DNA of 64,000 nt from Micromonospora sp. NBC_01699 (GCF_036250065.1 NZ_CP109199.1:5518001-5582000), one strand, 5' to 3'. Counted from the first letter of the stretch, positions 42,138 through 53,973 are shown. Notes: generated by a model from the letters alone, not told the origin. Numbers and translations: made by a program.

Positions 42138-44903
42138 TCAGGTCGTCGTGCAGGTCAGGTTGGTCGGTGGGTTGTTGGCTCCGTTTGCGGTGGCGACAAA
42201 GCCGAGGGTGGCGGATCCACCCGCGGGCAACGACCCGTTGTAGTCGACGTTCGCCACCGTCACGTTCGCCCCGCTCTGCGTGTACGAGCCGCTCCACATC
42301 TGGCTGATGGCCTGTCCGTTGGGAAAGGTCCAGGACACGGTCCAGCCGCGGATCGGGGCCGAGCCGGCGGTCACGGTGACCTCGCCCTGGAAGCCGCCCG
42401 ACCACGAGTTCGTCACCGTGTACACCGCCCGCGCGCCGGACGGCGTGGGAGTGCTGGTGAGAGTCGGTGACGGTGACACGCTGGTCCGCGCCACGCGGTA
42501 GGTGTGGCCGGCGCGGACGTTGAGTTGAACGACATCTGCCTCAGGTCGTGTGGTGGCCGGTGTGCTGCCGTCGGTGACGTCGACGAGTGTGAAGCTTCCC
42601 GTGAGGAGCAGAGCCCTGAGTTTCACCACGCCGTCGCGGTCCGCCCGCACCCGGATCTCGTTGGCCTGGCCGCCGGTCCAGGTCATGCCGATGGTGTATC
42701 CGCCTCGACCTCGCAGTCCTGCGACCTGCCCCGCGGGCCACGCGGTCGGCAACGCGGGCAGCACGTGTAACTCGCCGTTGTGGCTCTGTAGCAGCATCTC
42801 GGTGATGCCGGAGGTAGCGCCGAAGTTGCCGTCAATCTGGAACGGTGGGTGCAGGTCGAACATGTTCGGCGCGAGCCGATCGGTTCGTACCAGGTCCCGG
42901 ATGAGCTTGTGGGCGCGGGCGGCTTCTTCCATCCGGGCCCAATAGTTGATTTTCCAGGCGAGGGACCACCCGGTTCCGTCGTCACCGCGTAGCTCCAGCG
43001 TCCGGCGCGCGGCCTCGTACAACCGCGGTGTTCCGCGCCTGGTGATCTGGTTGCTGGGGTGCAGCCCGTACAGGTGGGAGATGTGGCGGTGGGTCCGCTC
43101 TGGCTCGATCCAGTCGGAGAGCCACTCCTGGATGTTGCCGCGTGAGCCGACGCGCATCGGCGGGAGCCGCTCCTTTGCCGTGCGCACCTGCGATCGGAAT
43201 GCGGTGTCGACGCCGAGAACCTCGCTGGCTCTGGCTGCGGCCTCGAACAGGTCACGCAAGATCTGGTTGTCCATTGTCGGACCCGCGCAGACGCTGACGT
43301 TCGCGTGGTGGGCGAGTTCCGGCGAGTTCGACGGGTTCGTGACCAGGTATCCGAGCGTCGGATGGGTGACCAGGGTATCGAGGAAGAACTGAGAGGCGCT
43401 TTTCAAGGCAGCGTAGTTCGATCGGAGAAAGTTGACGTCTCCGGTGAACAGGTAGTGTTCCCAGATGAGGGTGGCCAGCCATGCGCCGCCGGTCTGCCAC
43501 ATTCCCCACAGGGCCCCGTCGACGACCGAGGCACCACGCCATCCGTCCGTGTTGTGGTGGGTGACCCAGCCGCCGGCTCCGTACTGGGCCTGGGCGACCC
43601 GCGCCCCGGTCACGGACAGGTCCTTGACCATGTCAAAGACCGGGAGCATGCACTCGGCTAGGTTCGTGGTGTCGGCGGGCCAGTAGTTCATCGGCAGGTT
43701 GGCGTTGATGGTGTACTTCGAGTCCCAGGGCGGCGCCATCGACTCGTTCCAGATGCCCTGCAGGTTCGCCGGTTGGGTGCCCGCCCGCGATGAGGAGATC
43801 AGCAGATATCGCCCGAACTGGAACAGCAGGGCGGAGAACTGTGGGTCGTTGGTACTCGCGTGTTGCGCGATCCGTACGTCGGTCGGCTGGTCGGCCGCGG
43901 CTGTGCGGCCCAGGTTGATGGTCACCCGGTTGAACAGCCCCTGGTAGTCGGCAAGGTGGCGACTACGTAGCTGATCGAGGGCGACGTTTCGGGCGGCACC
44001 GAGGCGGGCACGTGCGGCGCCCTGGTAGTCGCCGTTGACGGTGCGGTAGTTCACGTAGCTGGAGCCGATCGAGATCAGCACGGTCACGCTCGTGGCACCC
44101 GACACCCGCAGCGTGCCGCCGGAACTGCTGACCGTGCCGCCGGTTGCAACAGCATTGGCCAGGGCGAGGAACCGTACCGAGCCGTTGACACCCTCCATGT
44201 TGCCGGAGACGCCGTCGACGGCGATGGTCGCGGCGTCCGGGCTCGACATGGTCGTCCGTTGCGGACTGTCAAAGGTGGCGTTGAACGTGATCGAGCCGGT
44301 TCGGTCGGCGGTCAGCCGGATCACGATCACCTGGTCGGGTGCGCTGGCGAATACCTCCCGCTGATACCGAACACCGTTGAGCACGTACGTCGTGGTGGCG
44401 GTGGCGGTGGTGAGGTCGAGCGTCCGGTTGTACTGTGACACCCCGCCGGAGGAGCCAAAGGCCAACCGAAGGTTGCCCACGGGCTGGTAGGCGAGCTGCC
44501 CGCCCGGGGTTCCCATCATGGTCTGATTGATCAGGTCCTGCGCCTGGGTCCACTGGTCCGCGAAGACCTGCCGCCGGATCTCGGCCAGGGTGGCCGCGCC
44601 CCGGCCGTTGGCGGAGTCGTACGGGCCGCCGGCCCAGATGGTGTCCTCGTTGAGCTGTAGCCGCTCGGTGTTGACGTTGCCGAACACCATGGCGCCGAGG
44701 CGCCCGTTGCCAATCGGCAGCGCGCGAAGCCAGTCGGTGCCGGCCTCCTCGTCGTACCACAGCGCCATATCGCCCGCGGCGAGCACTTGCGGCGGCGCCA
44801 CCGAGCCGGCCCGGGCGGTGGCGTTCCAGGCGACCGGCAGCAACGCGGCTCCGGTCCCCACTGCCCCCGCCCTGAGCACATTCCTTCGTGTCACCTTCGG
44901 CAT
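42138..44903 (-). CDS. Secreted GH95 glycosidase (alpha-L-fucosidase/galactosidase family) with CBM2
   Basis: I start at ATG 44903 (GGAG six bases before), giving 921 residues. A Tat signal (TRRNVLRAGAVG) leads into a GH95 enzyme: ALPIGNGRLGAMVFGNV, LQLNEDTIWAGGPYD, LQGIWNESMAPPWDSKYTIN, NYWPADTTNLAE, then DLHPPFQIDGNFGATSGITE. A Ser/Pro/Thr linker is followed by a C-terminal CBM2-type domain (YTVTNSWSGGFQGEVTVT, GWTVSWTFPNGQ, Cys near the end). GH95 enzymes cleave alpha-1,2-fucosyl or alpha-L-galactosyl ends of xyloglucan and similar chains. It is the last gene of the three-gene CAZyme operon. Confidence 0.9.
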   Translation of the reverse strand: MPKVTRRNVLRAGAVGTGAALLPVAWNATARAGSVAPPQVLAAGDMALWYDEEAGTDWLRALPIGNGRLGAMVFGNVNTERLQLNEDTIWAGGPYDSANGRGAATLAEIRRQVFADQWTQAQDLINQTMMGTPGGQLAYQPVGNLRLAFGSSGGVSQYNRTLDLTTATATTTYVLNGVRYQREVFASAPDQVIVIRLTADRTGSITFNATFDSPQRTTMSSPDAATIAVDGVSGNMEGVNGSVRFLALANAVATGGTVSSSGGTLRVSGATSVTVLISIGSSYVNYRTVNGDYQGAARARLGAARNVALDQLRSRHLADYQGLFNRVTINLGRTAAADQPTDVRIAQHASTNDPQFSALLFQFGRYLLISSSRAGTQPANLQGIWNESMAPPWDSKYTINANLPMNYWPADTTNLAECMLPVFDMVKDLSVTGARVAQAQYGAGGWVTHHNTDGWRGASVVDGALWGMWQTGGAWLATLIWEHYLFTGDVNFLRSNYAALKSASQFFLDTLVTHPTLGYLVTNPSNSPELAHHANVSVCAGPTMDNQILRDLFEAAARASEVLGVDTAFRSQVRTAKERLPPMRVGSRGNIQEWLSDWIEPERTHRHISHLYGLHPSNQITRRGTPRLYEAARRTLELRGDDGTGWSLAWKINYWARMEEAARAHKLIRDLVRTDRLAPNMFDLHPPFQIDGNFGATSGITEMLLQSHNGELHVLPALPTAWPAGQVAGLRGRGGYTIGMTWTGGQANEIRVRADRDGVVKLRALLLTGSFTLVDVTDGSTPATTRPEADVVQLNVRAGHTYRVARTSVSPSPTLTSTPTPSGARAVYTVTNSWSGGFQGEVTVTAGSAPIRGWTVSWTFPNGQAISQMWSGSYTQSGANVTVANVDYNGSLPAGGSATLGFVATANGANNPPTNLTCTTT

Positions 44904-44982
44904 GCCTGTCTCCAAGCCGATCGTAGGGACGGAACCCTCGGCCCCGAGGGGAGACTCGACGTCGAACCCGGCGCAGGGATCG

Positions 44983-46626
44983 TCATGTCCGGGACCACCG
45001 CTGGTTCGCGCCGACGTGGCAGTTCCAGACGATCACGGCGGCGCCGTTGGTGGTGGCGGCTCCGCTCACGTCGAGGCAAAGGGTCGGCAACCGCACGCTG
45101 CTTATCGTGCCGTTGCCGTTGAGGGTCCACCGCTGGTTGGTGCCGCCGTTGCAGTCCCAGATCTGTACCTGCGTGCCGGCGGTTGCGCTCACCGGGATGT
45201 CCAGACACTTGCCGAGGACCTGAAGAGTCTGACCACTCTGGCTGAACATCTGGTTGGCATTGTTGTGGCAGTCCCAGATCACCGTCGGGGTTCCGTTCGC
45301 GGACGAGCCCAGATTCACGTCGAGACAGCGACCGGCCGCTTCGCCGCGTAGCCGGAATGTTGGCTGTGGCTCGACCGTCCCGCCACCGCTCACCCGGTAG
45401 ACCACCGTCCCGTGGGCGGGGACGTTGGCGGAGATCGTGCCCGACGTGGTGGTGGTCGCGTTCGTCCACGCGTCGAGCAGGCTGAACGAGTTGCCGGTCT
45501 TGCCGACCGCCGCCGCCGTCGTGGAGACGGTCGTGGTGGAGCTGCCCTGGTTGAGCAGGGCCACCGCGACGTCCCCGTTGGAAAGCCGTTTGGCCAGCAC
45601 ACGCCTGGTCTGGTCGTTTGACACCTGCACTGCCTGGAGGGCGAGGGAGTCCTGGTTGATGGCGATGAGGTGCTGGTTACGCAGGATCGTCAGGGTGGCC
45701 GAGTCAGCGGAGCGCAGGTCGTTCCCGGCCATCAAGGGCGCCGCCATGATCGCCCAGAGGGCGAAGTGGCTGCGCATCTCGGTGTCGGTCATGCCGCCCC
45801 GCCCCACCTCGAGCATGTCGGGGTCGTTGAACGACCCGGGCCCGGCGTACGAGGACAGTGGGACGTTGACGTTGACGATGTTCTGGATTCCCATCGGGTA
45901 TCCGTTCGTCTGGCCGCTGTTCCACGTGTTGGTGATGTCCTCGGTGGTACGCCACAGGTTGGCCACATCGCCCCAGTTGCGCATCGGCCCGGTCTTCTCG
46001 TGGATGCTGTTCGAGTTGATGCTGTAGACGATCGGTCGACCGGTCGCGGCCAACGCGTCGCGCATCTTCGCGAACGCCACAACCTGGTCGTTGATCGATC
46101 CAGCGGGCGAACACCAGTCGTACTTCAGATAATCCACGCCCCACGCGGCGAACTGCCGGGCATCCTGGACCTCGTGTCCGAGGCTCCCGGTCGAGCCGGG
46201 GAAGGCGTCGAAGTACTGGGCGCAGGTCTGGTCCATGGGCGACTGGTAGATGCCGAACAGCAGGCCACGGGCGTGCAGGTAGTCACCCAACGCTTTCATC
46301 CCGCTCGGAAAGCGACTCGGATGGGCCTGTAGGTTGCCCTGTGAGTCCCGGTTGGGGTCGAACCAGCAGTCATCGACCACGACGTAGCGGTAGCCGAGAT
46401 CGCGCATCCCGTTGGTCACCATGGTGTCTGCCATCTGCCTGATCAGCGTCTCGTTGATGTTGCAGCCGAATGTGTTCCAGGTGTTCCAGCCCATCGGCGG
46501 GGTACGAGCCACGCCGTTGTCGAGTGCCCATGCCGATCGTGGCGAGTGCGTCCCGACGACTGCCGCGGATGCGGCCACCACCACAAGGCTCAGGGCCGCC
46601 AACCATCGTGATCTCCACCGCATCAT
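44983..46626 (-). CDS. Secreted GH27 alpha-galactosidase with ricin-type lectin domain
   Basis: This 547-residue protein begins at tandem ATGs after GAGGAGG. A signal peptide ends near residue 34. The GH27 barrel has TPPMGWNTWNTFGCNI, VVVDDCWFDPNRDSQGN, nucleophile YLKYDWCSP and acid/base FNDPDMLEVG. An eight-strand C-terminal beta domain follows, then a ricin-B trefoil (about 420-547) with three QxW-type repeats: GRCLDVNLG, GKCLDIPVS and TLCLDVSGA. It removes alpha-galactosyl, or in some members beta-L-arabinopyranosyl, residues from polysaccharides outside the cell. It is 50 bases after GH127 and 79 bases before GH95. Confidence 0.92.
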   Translation of the reverse strand: MMRWRSRWLAALSLVVVAASAAVVGTHSPRSAWALDNGVARTPPMGWNTWNTFGCNINETLIRQMADTMVTNGMRDLGYRYVVVDDCWFDPNRDSQGNLQAHPSRFPSGMKALGDYLHARGLLFGIYQSPMDQTCAQYFDAFPGSTGSLGHEVQDARQFAAWGVDYLKYDWCSPAGSINDQVVAFAKMRDALAATGRPIVYSINSNSIHEKTGPMRNWGDVANLWRTTEDITNTWNSGQTNGYPMGIQNIVNVNVPLSSYAGPGSFNDPDMLEVGRGGMTDTEMRSHFALWAIMAAPLMAGNDLRSADSATLTILRNQHLIAINQDSLALQAVQVSNDQTRRVLAKRLSNGDVAVALLNQGSSTTTVSTTAAAVGKTGNSFSLLDAWTNATTTTSGTISANVPAHGTVVYRVSGGGTVEPQPTFRLRGEAAGRCLDVNLGSSANGTPTVIWDCHNNANQMFSQSGQTLQVLGKCLDIPVSATAGTQVQIWDCNGGTNQRWTLNGNGTISSVRLPTLCLDVSGAATTNGAAVIVWNCHVGANQRWSRT

Positions 46627-46676
46627 GCCTCCTCAAGTGCCGATCAACGGCACGTCAGTCGTTCCGTGACAGATAC

Positions 46677-49007
46677 TCAGCTGAGGCGCACGAGGCGCCA
46701 GCGGTTGTCGGAGCTGCCATTGTCGGCGTCCTGCACGGCCTGAGCACCCCAGGCGGTGTTCCCATTGAGGACGCCGAGAACCTTGCCACTGTTGACGTTG
46801 CGGATCTTGTGAGTGCCGTCGCCGTTGTCAGTCAGTGTCCAACGATGGTCGGCGGTACCGTTGTCCGACCACTGCAACACCACGGCGTTGTCGGCGGTCG
46901 ACATGTTCTCCACTCCGAGCACCTTTCCGCTGTTGACGTTTCTGAATCGAACGGCATTGCCGTCGGCCACCATGACCCAGTTGTGGTCGGTGGTCCCGGT
47001 GTCTCCCCACATCACGGCCAGACCGCCGTCTGCGGTGGACATGCCCTGCACTCCGAGCACCAGGCCGCTCGCCGCGTTGACCAGTTTGTACGTATTGCCG
47101 GTGCCGCCACCCGAGCCGGTGTTCCAGTAAACGGTGTAGTTGAAACCGTGCGCATCGCGGAACGGCACGAGATTGACGGTGGACCCGTTCGCGGTCGCCG
47201 TGAACGTCAGCGCGCTCGCGCTGGTCCGGGTGATCGAGGAGACTGTCAGCGCGGGTAGCGAACCGAGGGTGGAATTGCCGTAGTTGCCACACAGCACCTC
47301 CGGGCCATAGGTGATCGCCTGGACGCTGGCATTGTCGTTCGCCGCCTGCATGATGACGCGCATGGGCAGACGTACGGTGATCGTGTCACCCGCGGCCCAG
47401 GTCCGGGTGATCGTGGCATAGCTACCCGTCGCCACATTCTGTACCTGACCGTTGACGCTGATCGTCGCGCCGTTGGTCCACCCGGGGATCCGCACCCGGA
47501 TGCTCCACGATCCGCTCATCGTGCCGCCGAGCGTCAGGGTCGTGGTGTCGCTGGCCGGATAGGCGGTGCTCTGCGTGACCGTGATGCCCCGTTGCGACCA
47601 GGTCAGCACCGACGGCACGAACAGGTTCACGGTCAGCGTGGTGCCGTTGTGGAAGTAGATGGAGTCCATCAGTTTCGTGTTCGTCTCGATACCGGCGCCC
47701 TGGCAGCACCAGAACGTGGTGTAGTCGGTGCTCCAGGTGCCGCCACCCCAGGCCGGACCCACGCCCCGGCGACCGCCGGGATTCAGCGGCGTGAAGTAGG
47801 TGATGTGGCCGTGGCTGTCGGCCGAATTCTGTGCGCCGACCAGATGGTTGACCAGTGCGCGCTCGTAGTAGTCGAAGTAGGTCGACTGGGTCGGGTCGAG
47901 CAGCCACAGTTCCCGGGTCAACTTCAGCATGTTGTAGGTGTTGCACTGTTCGCAGGCGTCGCTGCTGAGGTATCCCGCGATGGCGTTCGGCGGACGGAAG
48001 TGCTCCGCCTGACTGTTGCCACCGATGACGTACGTGTGCGCGTTGACGGTGAAGTTCCACGCGTTGCGGGCGATGTCCCGGTAGCGGGTGGTGCCGGTGG
48101 CCTTGTATTCGCGCGCGGCACCCACCCACTTGGGCACCTGGGTGTTCGCGTGCAGCCCGCTGAGCTGGTCCTGGTTGGCGGCGAGCGGGTTGAAGACCGC
48201 GGCGTGGTCGAACCGCTGTGCGGCGGCCAGCCAGCGAGCGTCGCCGGTCTGCTGGTAGATGTCGGTCAGCACGGCGTTCATCCCGCCGAACTCGGTGCCC
48301 AACATCGCCTGCATCTGACTCGCGGTCAGCCGCGCCGTACGGGTGTCGACCCACCCGGCGAGCGCCAGCAACACCGTACGCGCCTGGGTGTTTCCGACGT
48401 ACCGCCACACGTCGAGCAACCCTGCCAACGTCTTGTGGACGCAGTAGTAGGGAACGTTGCCGTTGTTCAGGGTGCGCGCCTCAAGGGCAGTGAAGTCGGA
48501 CTCCGGGAAGCCGGAGAGATAGCCCGCGCCGAACCCGGCGGCTCCGTTGTTCGCCTGGCACTTGGCCATCTCGGCAACCATGTAGTTCGCCTTGTCGCGG
48601 CACGTCGTGTCACCGAGCACCGCGTATGCCTGGGCCCAGGCGGTCAGGAAGTGCCCCTGCATGTGCGTCCGGAACGGGAACGTCGGGGCGTCCCAGCCTC
48701 CGGTCGCAACCGCGCCGTTGGTCGACAATCGGTGGTTGGCCCGAAAGTTGTAGAGCAGCCGCTCCACGTCCACGAATCGCAGGTAGTTCAACGTGCGGGT
48801 CTGGTTGTCCAGAAACCTTCCAGCGGTGAGCCGAACCTGACCCAGCGGAAACGGGTACGCCGAGACCCCGATGTCCGCGCGGGCCGGCGGGAGTTCGGCG
48901 GCCATCGCCGGGTACGAGCCAAGGAGTTCGGCACCGCTCGCTGAGGCCAGCACACCGCCGGCTGCGGCGCCCAGTACGTGACGCCGGCTTAGGCGCAGGG
49001 ATGACAT
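46677..49007 (-). CDS. Secreted GH127 beta-L-arabinofuranosidase with ricin-type domain
   Basis: I start at ATG 49007 with GGAGG upstream (776 residues). A Tat-like signal (SRRHVLGAAAGG) precedes a GH127 catalytic domain (DUF1680): FPFRTHMQGHFLTAWAQAY, a Zn/nucleophile set ACEQCNTYNMLK and WCCQGAGIETNTKLMDSIYF, which correspond to the Glu-x-Cys and Cys-Cys ligands of HypBA1. A linker of beta strands is followed by a ricin-like tail (about 650-776; repeats LVLGVQGMSTADGG, VLGVENMSTADNA). The family releases beta-L-arabinofuranose from plant glycoproteins and pectic arabinan. First gene of the operon, under a LacI-type operator. Confidence 0.92.
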   Translation of the reverse strand: MSSLRLSRRHVLGAAAGGVLASASGAELLGSYPAMAAELPPARADIGVSAYPFPLGQVRLTAGRFLDNQTRTLNYLRFVDVERLLYNFRANHRLSTNGAVATGGWDAPTFPFRTHMQGHFLTAWAQAYAVLGDTTCRDKANYMVAEMAKCQANNGAAGFGAGYLSGFPESDFTALEARTLNNGNVPYYCVHKTLAGLLDVWRYVGNTQARTVLLALAGWVDTRTARLTASQMQAMLGTEFGGMNAVLTDIYQQTGDARWLAAAQRFDHAAVFNPLAANQDQLSGLHANTQVPKWVGAAREYKATGTTRYRDIARNAWNFTVNAHTYVIGGNSQAEHFRPPNAIAGYLSSDACEQCNTYNMLKLTRELWLLDPTQSTYFDYYERALVNHLVGAQNSADSHGHITYFTPLNPGGRRGVGPAWGGGTWSTDYTTFWCCQGAGIETNTKLMDSIYFHNGTTLTVNLFVPSVLTWSQRGITVTQSTAYPASDTTTLTLGGTMSGSWSIRVRIPGWTNGATISVNGQVQNVATGSYATITRTWAAGDTITVRLPMRVIMQAANDNASVQAITYGPEVLCGNYGNSTLGSLPALTVSSITRTSASALTFTATANGSTVNLVPFRDAHGFNYTVYWNTGSGGGTGNTYKLVNAASGLVLGVQGMSTADGGLAVMWGDTGTTDHNWVMVADGNAVRFRNVNSGKVLGVENMSTADNAVVLQWSDNGTADHRWTLTDNGDGTHKIRNVNSGKVLGVLNGNTAWGAQAVQDADNGSSDNRWRLVRLS

Positions 49008-49089
49008 GAATCCTCCAGAGTGCTTCGCCGGGGACGGGTGAGACGGAGCGGAGACAAACACCGAACCATGCCTCACGATCTTCGCGAAG

Positions 49090-49118
49090 GTGAGCGCTAA
49101 CATGTGTCATACATGTTA
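49090..49118. promoter_or_regulatory. LacI-type operator and overlapping dyad before GH127
   Basis: GTGAGCGCTAACAT (49090-49103) is a near-palindrome of the LacI/GalR class. It overlaps a second perfect dyad, TAACATGT-gtcat-ACATGTTA (49098-49118). Both lie 83-111 bases upstream of the GH127 start. The same GTGAGCGCTAAC sequence occurs inverted at 54035-54046 before chvE. Confidence 0.7.
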
Positions 49119-49292
49119 CGTCTAGCCCCCTCAACATTCAAGAGAGTCAATACAATGCACCTCTTCGCGAAAGTGATCCTGCTGGCCAGGACCGGCTCCG
49201 CGACCGCACATCAAGCGGGTCCGGCGCCCCGACAGAACCCAGCATCCCGTGAGGCCGACAGCACCTTTATTATCGTTAACATCCCAGGATCC

Positions 49293-49382
49293 ATGCCCTT
49301 GCGACCGAAGGACGTCGCCAGGGCGGCAACCCTGCTGGTGGTGGTGAAGCGCGGGCCGGCGACACCTGTGTCCTATCGGTAG
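49293..49382 (+). pseudogene. Internally deleted LacI-family regulator relic
   Basis: The 29-codon frame starts MPLRPKDVARAA, the typical first helix of a LacI repressor, and continues directly with TLLVVVKRGPATPVSYR, which resembles the LVVRxSTAPP-like C-terminus of the family. Nearly the whole gene between would be deleted. A TTATCGTTAACAT sequence resembling a LacI operator lies just upstream (49269-49282), as expected for self-regulation. The match is short, so chance cannot be excluded. Confidence 0.4.
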
Positions 49383-49793
49383 GAGCCGCCGGGTCGCACC
49401 GGTGTCAGAAATGGCCCGGTCGGCATGCTTCCGGCGGAAGTCACCGCGTACCCGGTTGCCGGCGAGCGTCGCCCTGGCCGGGTTCACCACCAGAGGTGGA
49501 CCCCCGACGAGCACGGACTCCTGGCCCTCCTGCCGACCCTCCTCCCGAGCGCGGGCGACCAGCCCGGCCAGCCGCCGCCGGCGGTGCCAGGCTGTGGCCC
49601 GCAGGCCGAGGAGGGCAGTGGGCCGGCCCGGCAAGCGTGAACCGTGGCGCCGATCCGTGCCAGCACGGTCACGGCACATTGAAGCACGACATTAGGGCTG
49701 TTCAACGATGATCTGCGGTGAGGCCTGGGGACATGCGAGCGGATCGACACAGCCAAGGCGAGCTCCAGAAGCGAGAGCGGCGTGAAGGCCATC
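49383..49793. other. Intergenic stretch, no supported gene
   Basis: Open frames exist on both strands but none has a start with ribosome site or a family motif I recognise. The minus-strand segment WHRRRRLAGLVARAREEG looks coding-like over about 20 codons only. Confidence 0.4.
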
Positions 49794-49809
49794 TTGTTAT
49801 CGCTAACAA
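49794..49809. promoter_or_regulatory. LacI-type operator (orphan)
   Basis: TTGTTATCGCTAACAA has perfect 6-base arms (TTGTTA/TAACAA) around TCGC. It fits the LacI operator class of this region but has no intact gene start within 150 bases, so it may be the relic of a lost promoter or an auxiliary looping site. Confidence 0.55.
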
Positions 49810-49890
49810 CGCCTGTCAAGAGCATCTATGAAACGTGCCCGAAGTATCCCCGTAATACCGTGTACCCATCCACCGGCGACGACGCGGTGT

Positions 49891-49924
49891 GTGTTCCCCA
49901 CCCGCCGGTGTCGCCAGGGAACAC
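49891..49924 (-). terminator. Terminator-like structure after mmsB
   Basis: GTGTTCCC (49891-49898) and GGGAACAC (49917-49924) form an 8-base stem enclosing part of another inverted pair (CACCGGCG...CGCCGGTG). A further 7-base hairpin, CCGCGCG-GT-CGCGCGG, lies at 49927-49942. The cluster starts about 25 bases beyond the mmsB stop. Confidence 0.55.
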
Positions 49925-49965
49925 GGCCGCGCGGTCGCGCGGTCGCGGTGCGGCCGGCTCCAGCG

Positions 49966-51212
49966 TCAGCTGGCCGAACCGGCTCGGCGTTTGTTGTAGA
50001 CATCGAAGGCCACGGCGACGAGCAGGACGAGTCCCTTCACCACCGACTGAGTCGACTGGTCGACGCCCATCAGCTGCATACCGTTGCTCATGACCGCCAT
50101 GATCAGACCACCGACCATCGCGCCCACCACGGTACCCACTCCCCCGGTGACCGCCGCGCCACCGATGAAGGCAGCGGCGATCGCGTCGAGCTCGAACATG
50201 TTGCCAGCCGCGGGCTGGGCACCGTTGGACCGCGACGAGTAGATGACGCCGGCCACCGCCGCCAGAAAACCCATGTTGACGAACATCCAGAAGTTGACGG
50301 TGCGGACCTTCACTCCCGACAGCGCCGCCGCGGAGAGGTTGCCGCCGATCGCGTAGACCTGACGACCGAAGACCGTACGACGGGTGAGTAGGCCGTAGAC
50401 CAGCACGAGGACCGCCAGGACGATCAGTACGATCGGCAACCCACGGGCGTGCGCCAACTGCCAGGCGAAGTACATGAGCACCGCCCCGACCACCGCCACC
50501 CGGGCGACGAACAGCGGAAACGACTCGACGGGCTGCTGGTAGCGGATGCGCGCGACCCGGGTACGGAAACCGCTCACCGCGTACCCGGCCACGGCGACGA
50601 CGCCGATCAGCAGTGTGAAGGCGTCGAAGCCCTGCCCGCCGAGCAGTCCGTTGAGGAATCCCGCGGCGACCCGCTGGTACTCGGCCGGGAACGGCGACAG
50701 CGAGATGTTGTCGAGCACCCGCAGGGTCAGACCACGGAACAGCAACATCCCGGCCAGGGTCACGATGAAGGCCGGAATTCCGGCGTACGCCACCCAGAAC
50801 CCGTGCCAGGCGCCGACCAGCACGCCGACCGCCAGCGCGGCCAGGATGCCGACCCACCACGGAAGGCCCTGCTGGATCACCAGGACGGCGGAGACCGCCC
50901 CGGTCAGCGCCACCACCGACCCGACCGACAGGTCGATGTGCCCGCCGATGATCAGGATGACCATCCCGATCGCGAGGACCAGGATGTACGAGTACTGCAG
51001 GACGATGTTGGTGATGTTCCCCGGGCTCAGCGACACCCCGTCGGTCAGGATCGCGAAGAACGCCACGATGACGACCAGGGCGACGTAGATCCCGCTCTGC
51101 CGCAGGTTGTTCAGCACCAGGGCCCGCAGGTCGCTCGTCCCGGTGTGCAGCGCGGCGGCCGGCGCGCCGTCCGGCGGCGTCGGACGCTCCGTCGAGGGAG
51201 TCTTGATGCTGG

Positions 51213-51216
<4 letters not shown>
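49966..51216 (-). CDS. mmsB: Multiple-sugar ABC permease MmsB (GguB-like)
   Basis: This 416-residue permease has ten or so transmembrane helices. [49 protein letters not shown] and [19 protein letters not shown] are the hallmarks of ribose/xylose-type (CUT2) permeases, and the length with its internal insertion fits MmsB/GguB/XylH. Its ATG overlaps the ATPase stop (ATGA) after AAGGAG. It forms the channel for sugars delivered by the ChvE-type protein. Confidence 0.92.
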
Positions 51217-52751
<1,535 letters not shown>

Positions 52752-52830
52752 GGTCACTGTCCTCTGTCCGGTTGGACGCGGTACGCGACGCCGTCGGGCC
52801 CGGTCATCTTCGCCGAGTCCGACGGATGGC

Positions 52831-53973
52831 CTACTTCTTGGCCTGACCTGCGGCGACCTCTTCCGCCGTCCAGTAGCCCGAGTCAATCAGGGTGGCCTTG
52901 ATGTCGTCCTTGTAGACGGTGGCGATCGGCAGCAGGTACGCCGGGACGACCTTGACGCCGTTGTTGTACGTCTGCGTGTCGTTGGGCTGTGGCTGTTTGT
53001 CCTGGAGGAACGCCTCGGCGGCGAGCGTGGCCTGGTCGGCGAGCAGGCGGGTGTCCTTGAAGACGGTGGAGCTCTGCACGCCGTCGTTGATCAGCTTGAT
53101 CGAGGCGATCTCCGCGTCCTGGCCGGTCACCACCGGGATCTTCTTACCCGCGGCGCCGTAGCCGGCGTTCTGTAGAGCGGTGATGATGCCGCGGGAAATG
53201 CCGTCGTACGGCGACAGGACCCCGTCGATACGCGCACCGTCGTTGTAGCTGGAGGTGAGCAGGTCCTCCATCCGCGTCTGCGCGGTTCCCTGCTGCCAGC
53301 GCAGGATGGCCACCTGCTCGACAGTGGTCTGACCCGACTTCACCCGTAGCGTGCCAGCCTCGACAAACGGCTTCAGCGTGTCCATCGCACCGCCGAAGAA
53401 GTACTGGGTGTTGTTGTCGTCGAGCGAGCCGGCGAAGAGTTCAACGTTCAGCGGGCCCTTGGCCGTACCCTTCGCGCCGTCCTTGTTCTGCAGGCCGAGG
53501 CCGACCAGCAGAGCGGTGGCCTGGGCGACTCCGACCTTGTAGTTGTCGAAGCTGACGTAGAAGTCGACGTTCTTGCTGCCACGGATCAGCCGGTCGTAGG
53601 AAATGACGGGAATCTTCGCGTCGGCGGCGGCCTGCAACTGTCCGGTGAGTGACGTGCCGTCGATCGCCGCGATGATCAGAACGTCCGCGCCCTGGGTGAT
53701 CATCTGGTCGACCTGCTGCGATTGGGTGGGGATGTCGTCGCCGGCGTACTGGAGGTCGACCTTGTAGCCCTTCGCCTCTAGCTTCGACTTGACCGCGTTG
53801 CCGTCGGCGATCCACCGCTCCGAGGTCTGCGTCGGCATCGAAACGCCGATGGTCAGGTCGCCGGGCTTGTCCCCGCTGGTGTCACCGCCGCCGCCCGCGC
53901 CCTCGCCGCTGCACGCTGCCAGACTCATCGCCAGCATGGCGCTGCCGAAAGCAACCAGGAACCTTCTGCTCAC
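52831..53973 (-). CDS. chvE: Multiple-sugar-binding lipoprotein ChvE-like
   Basis: The GTG start follows GGGGAGAAG. The 380-residue protein has a lipobox LAAC near residue 21 and a periplasmic-binding type I domain: [32 protein letters not shown]-like segment, [21 protein letters not shown], and [15 protein letters not shown]. The DNYKVG and DAEIAS segments are typical of ChvE/MmsE, which bind xylose, arabinose, galactose and glucose. First gene of the mms operon, preceded by a LacI-type operator. Confidence 0.92.
   Translation of the reverse strand: MSRRFLVAFGSAMLAMSLAACSGEGAGGGGDTSGDKPGDLTIGVSMPTQTSERWIADGNAVKSKLEAKGYKVDLQYAGDDIPTQSQQVDQMITQGADVLIIAAIDGTSLTGQLQAAADAKIPVISYDRLIRGSKNVDFYVSFDNYKVGVAQATALLVGLGLQNKDGAKGTAKGPLNVELFAGSLDDNNTQYFFGGAMDTLKPFVEAGTLRVKSGQTTVEQVAILRWQQGTAQTRMEDLLTSSYNDGARIDGVLSPYDGISRGIITALQNAGYGAAGKKIPVVTGQDAEIASIKLINDGVQSSTVFKDTRLLADQATLAAEAFLQDKQPQPNDTQTYNNGVKVVPAYLLPIATVYKDDIKATLIDSGYWTAEEVAAGQAKK

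Noticed and set aside
49131-49679. 182-codon minus-strand frame upstream of GH127.
   Set aside because: Composition is Arg/Gly/His-rich like other shadow frames, with no start signal or motif.
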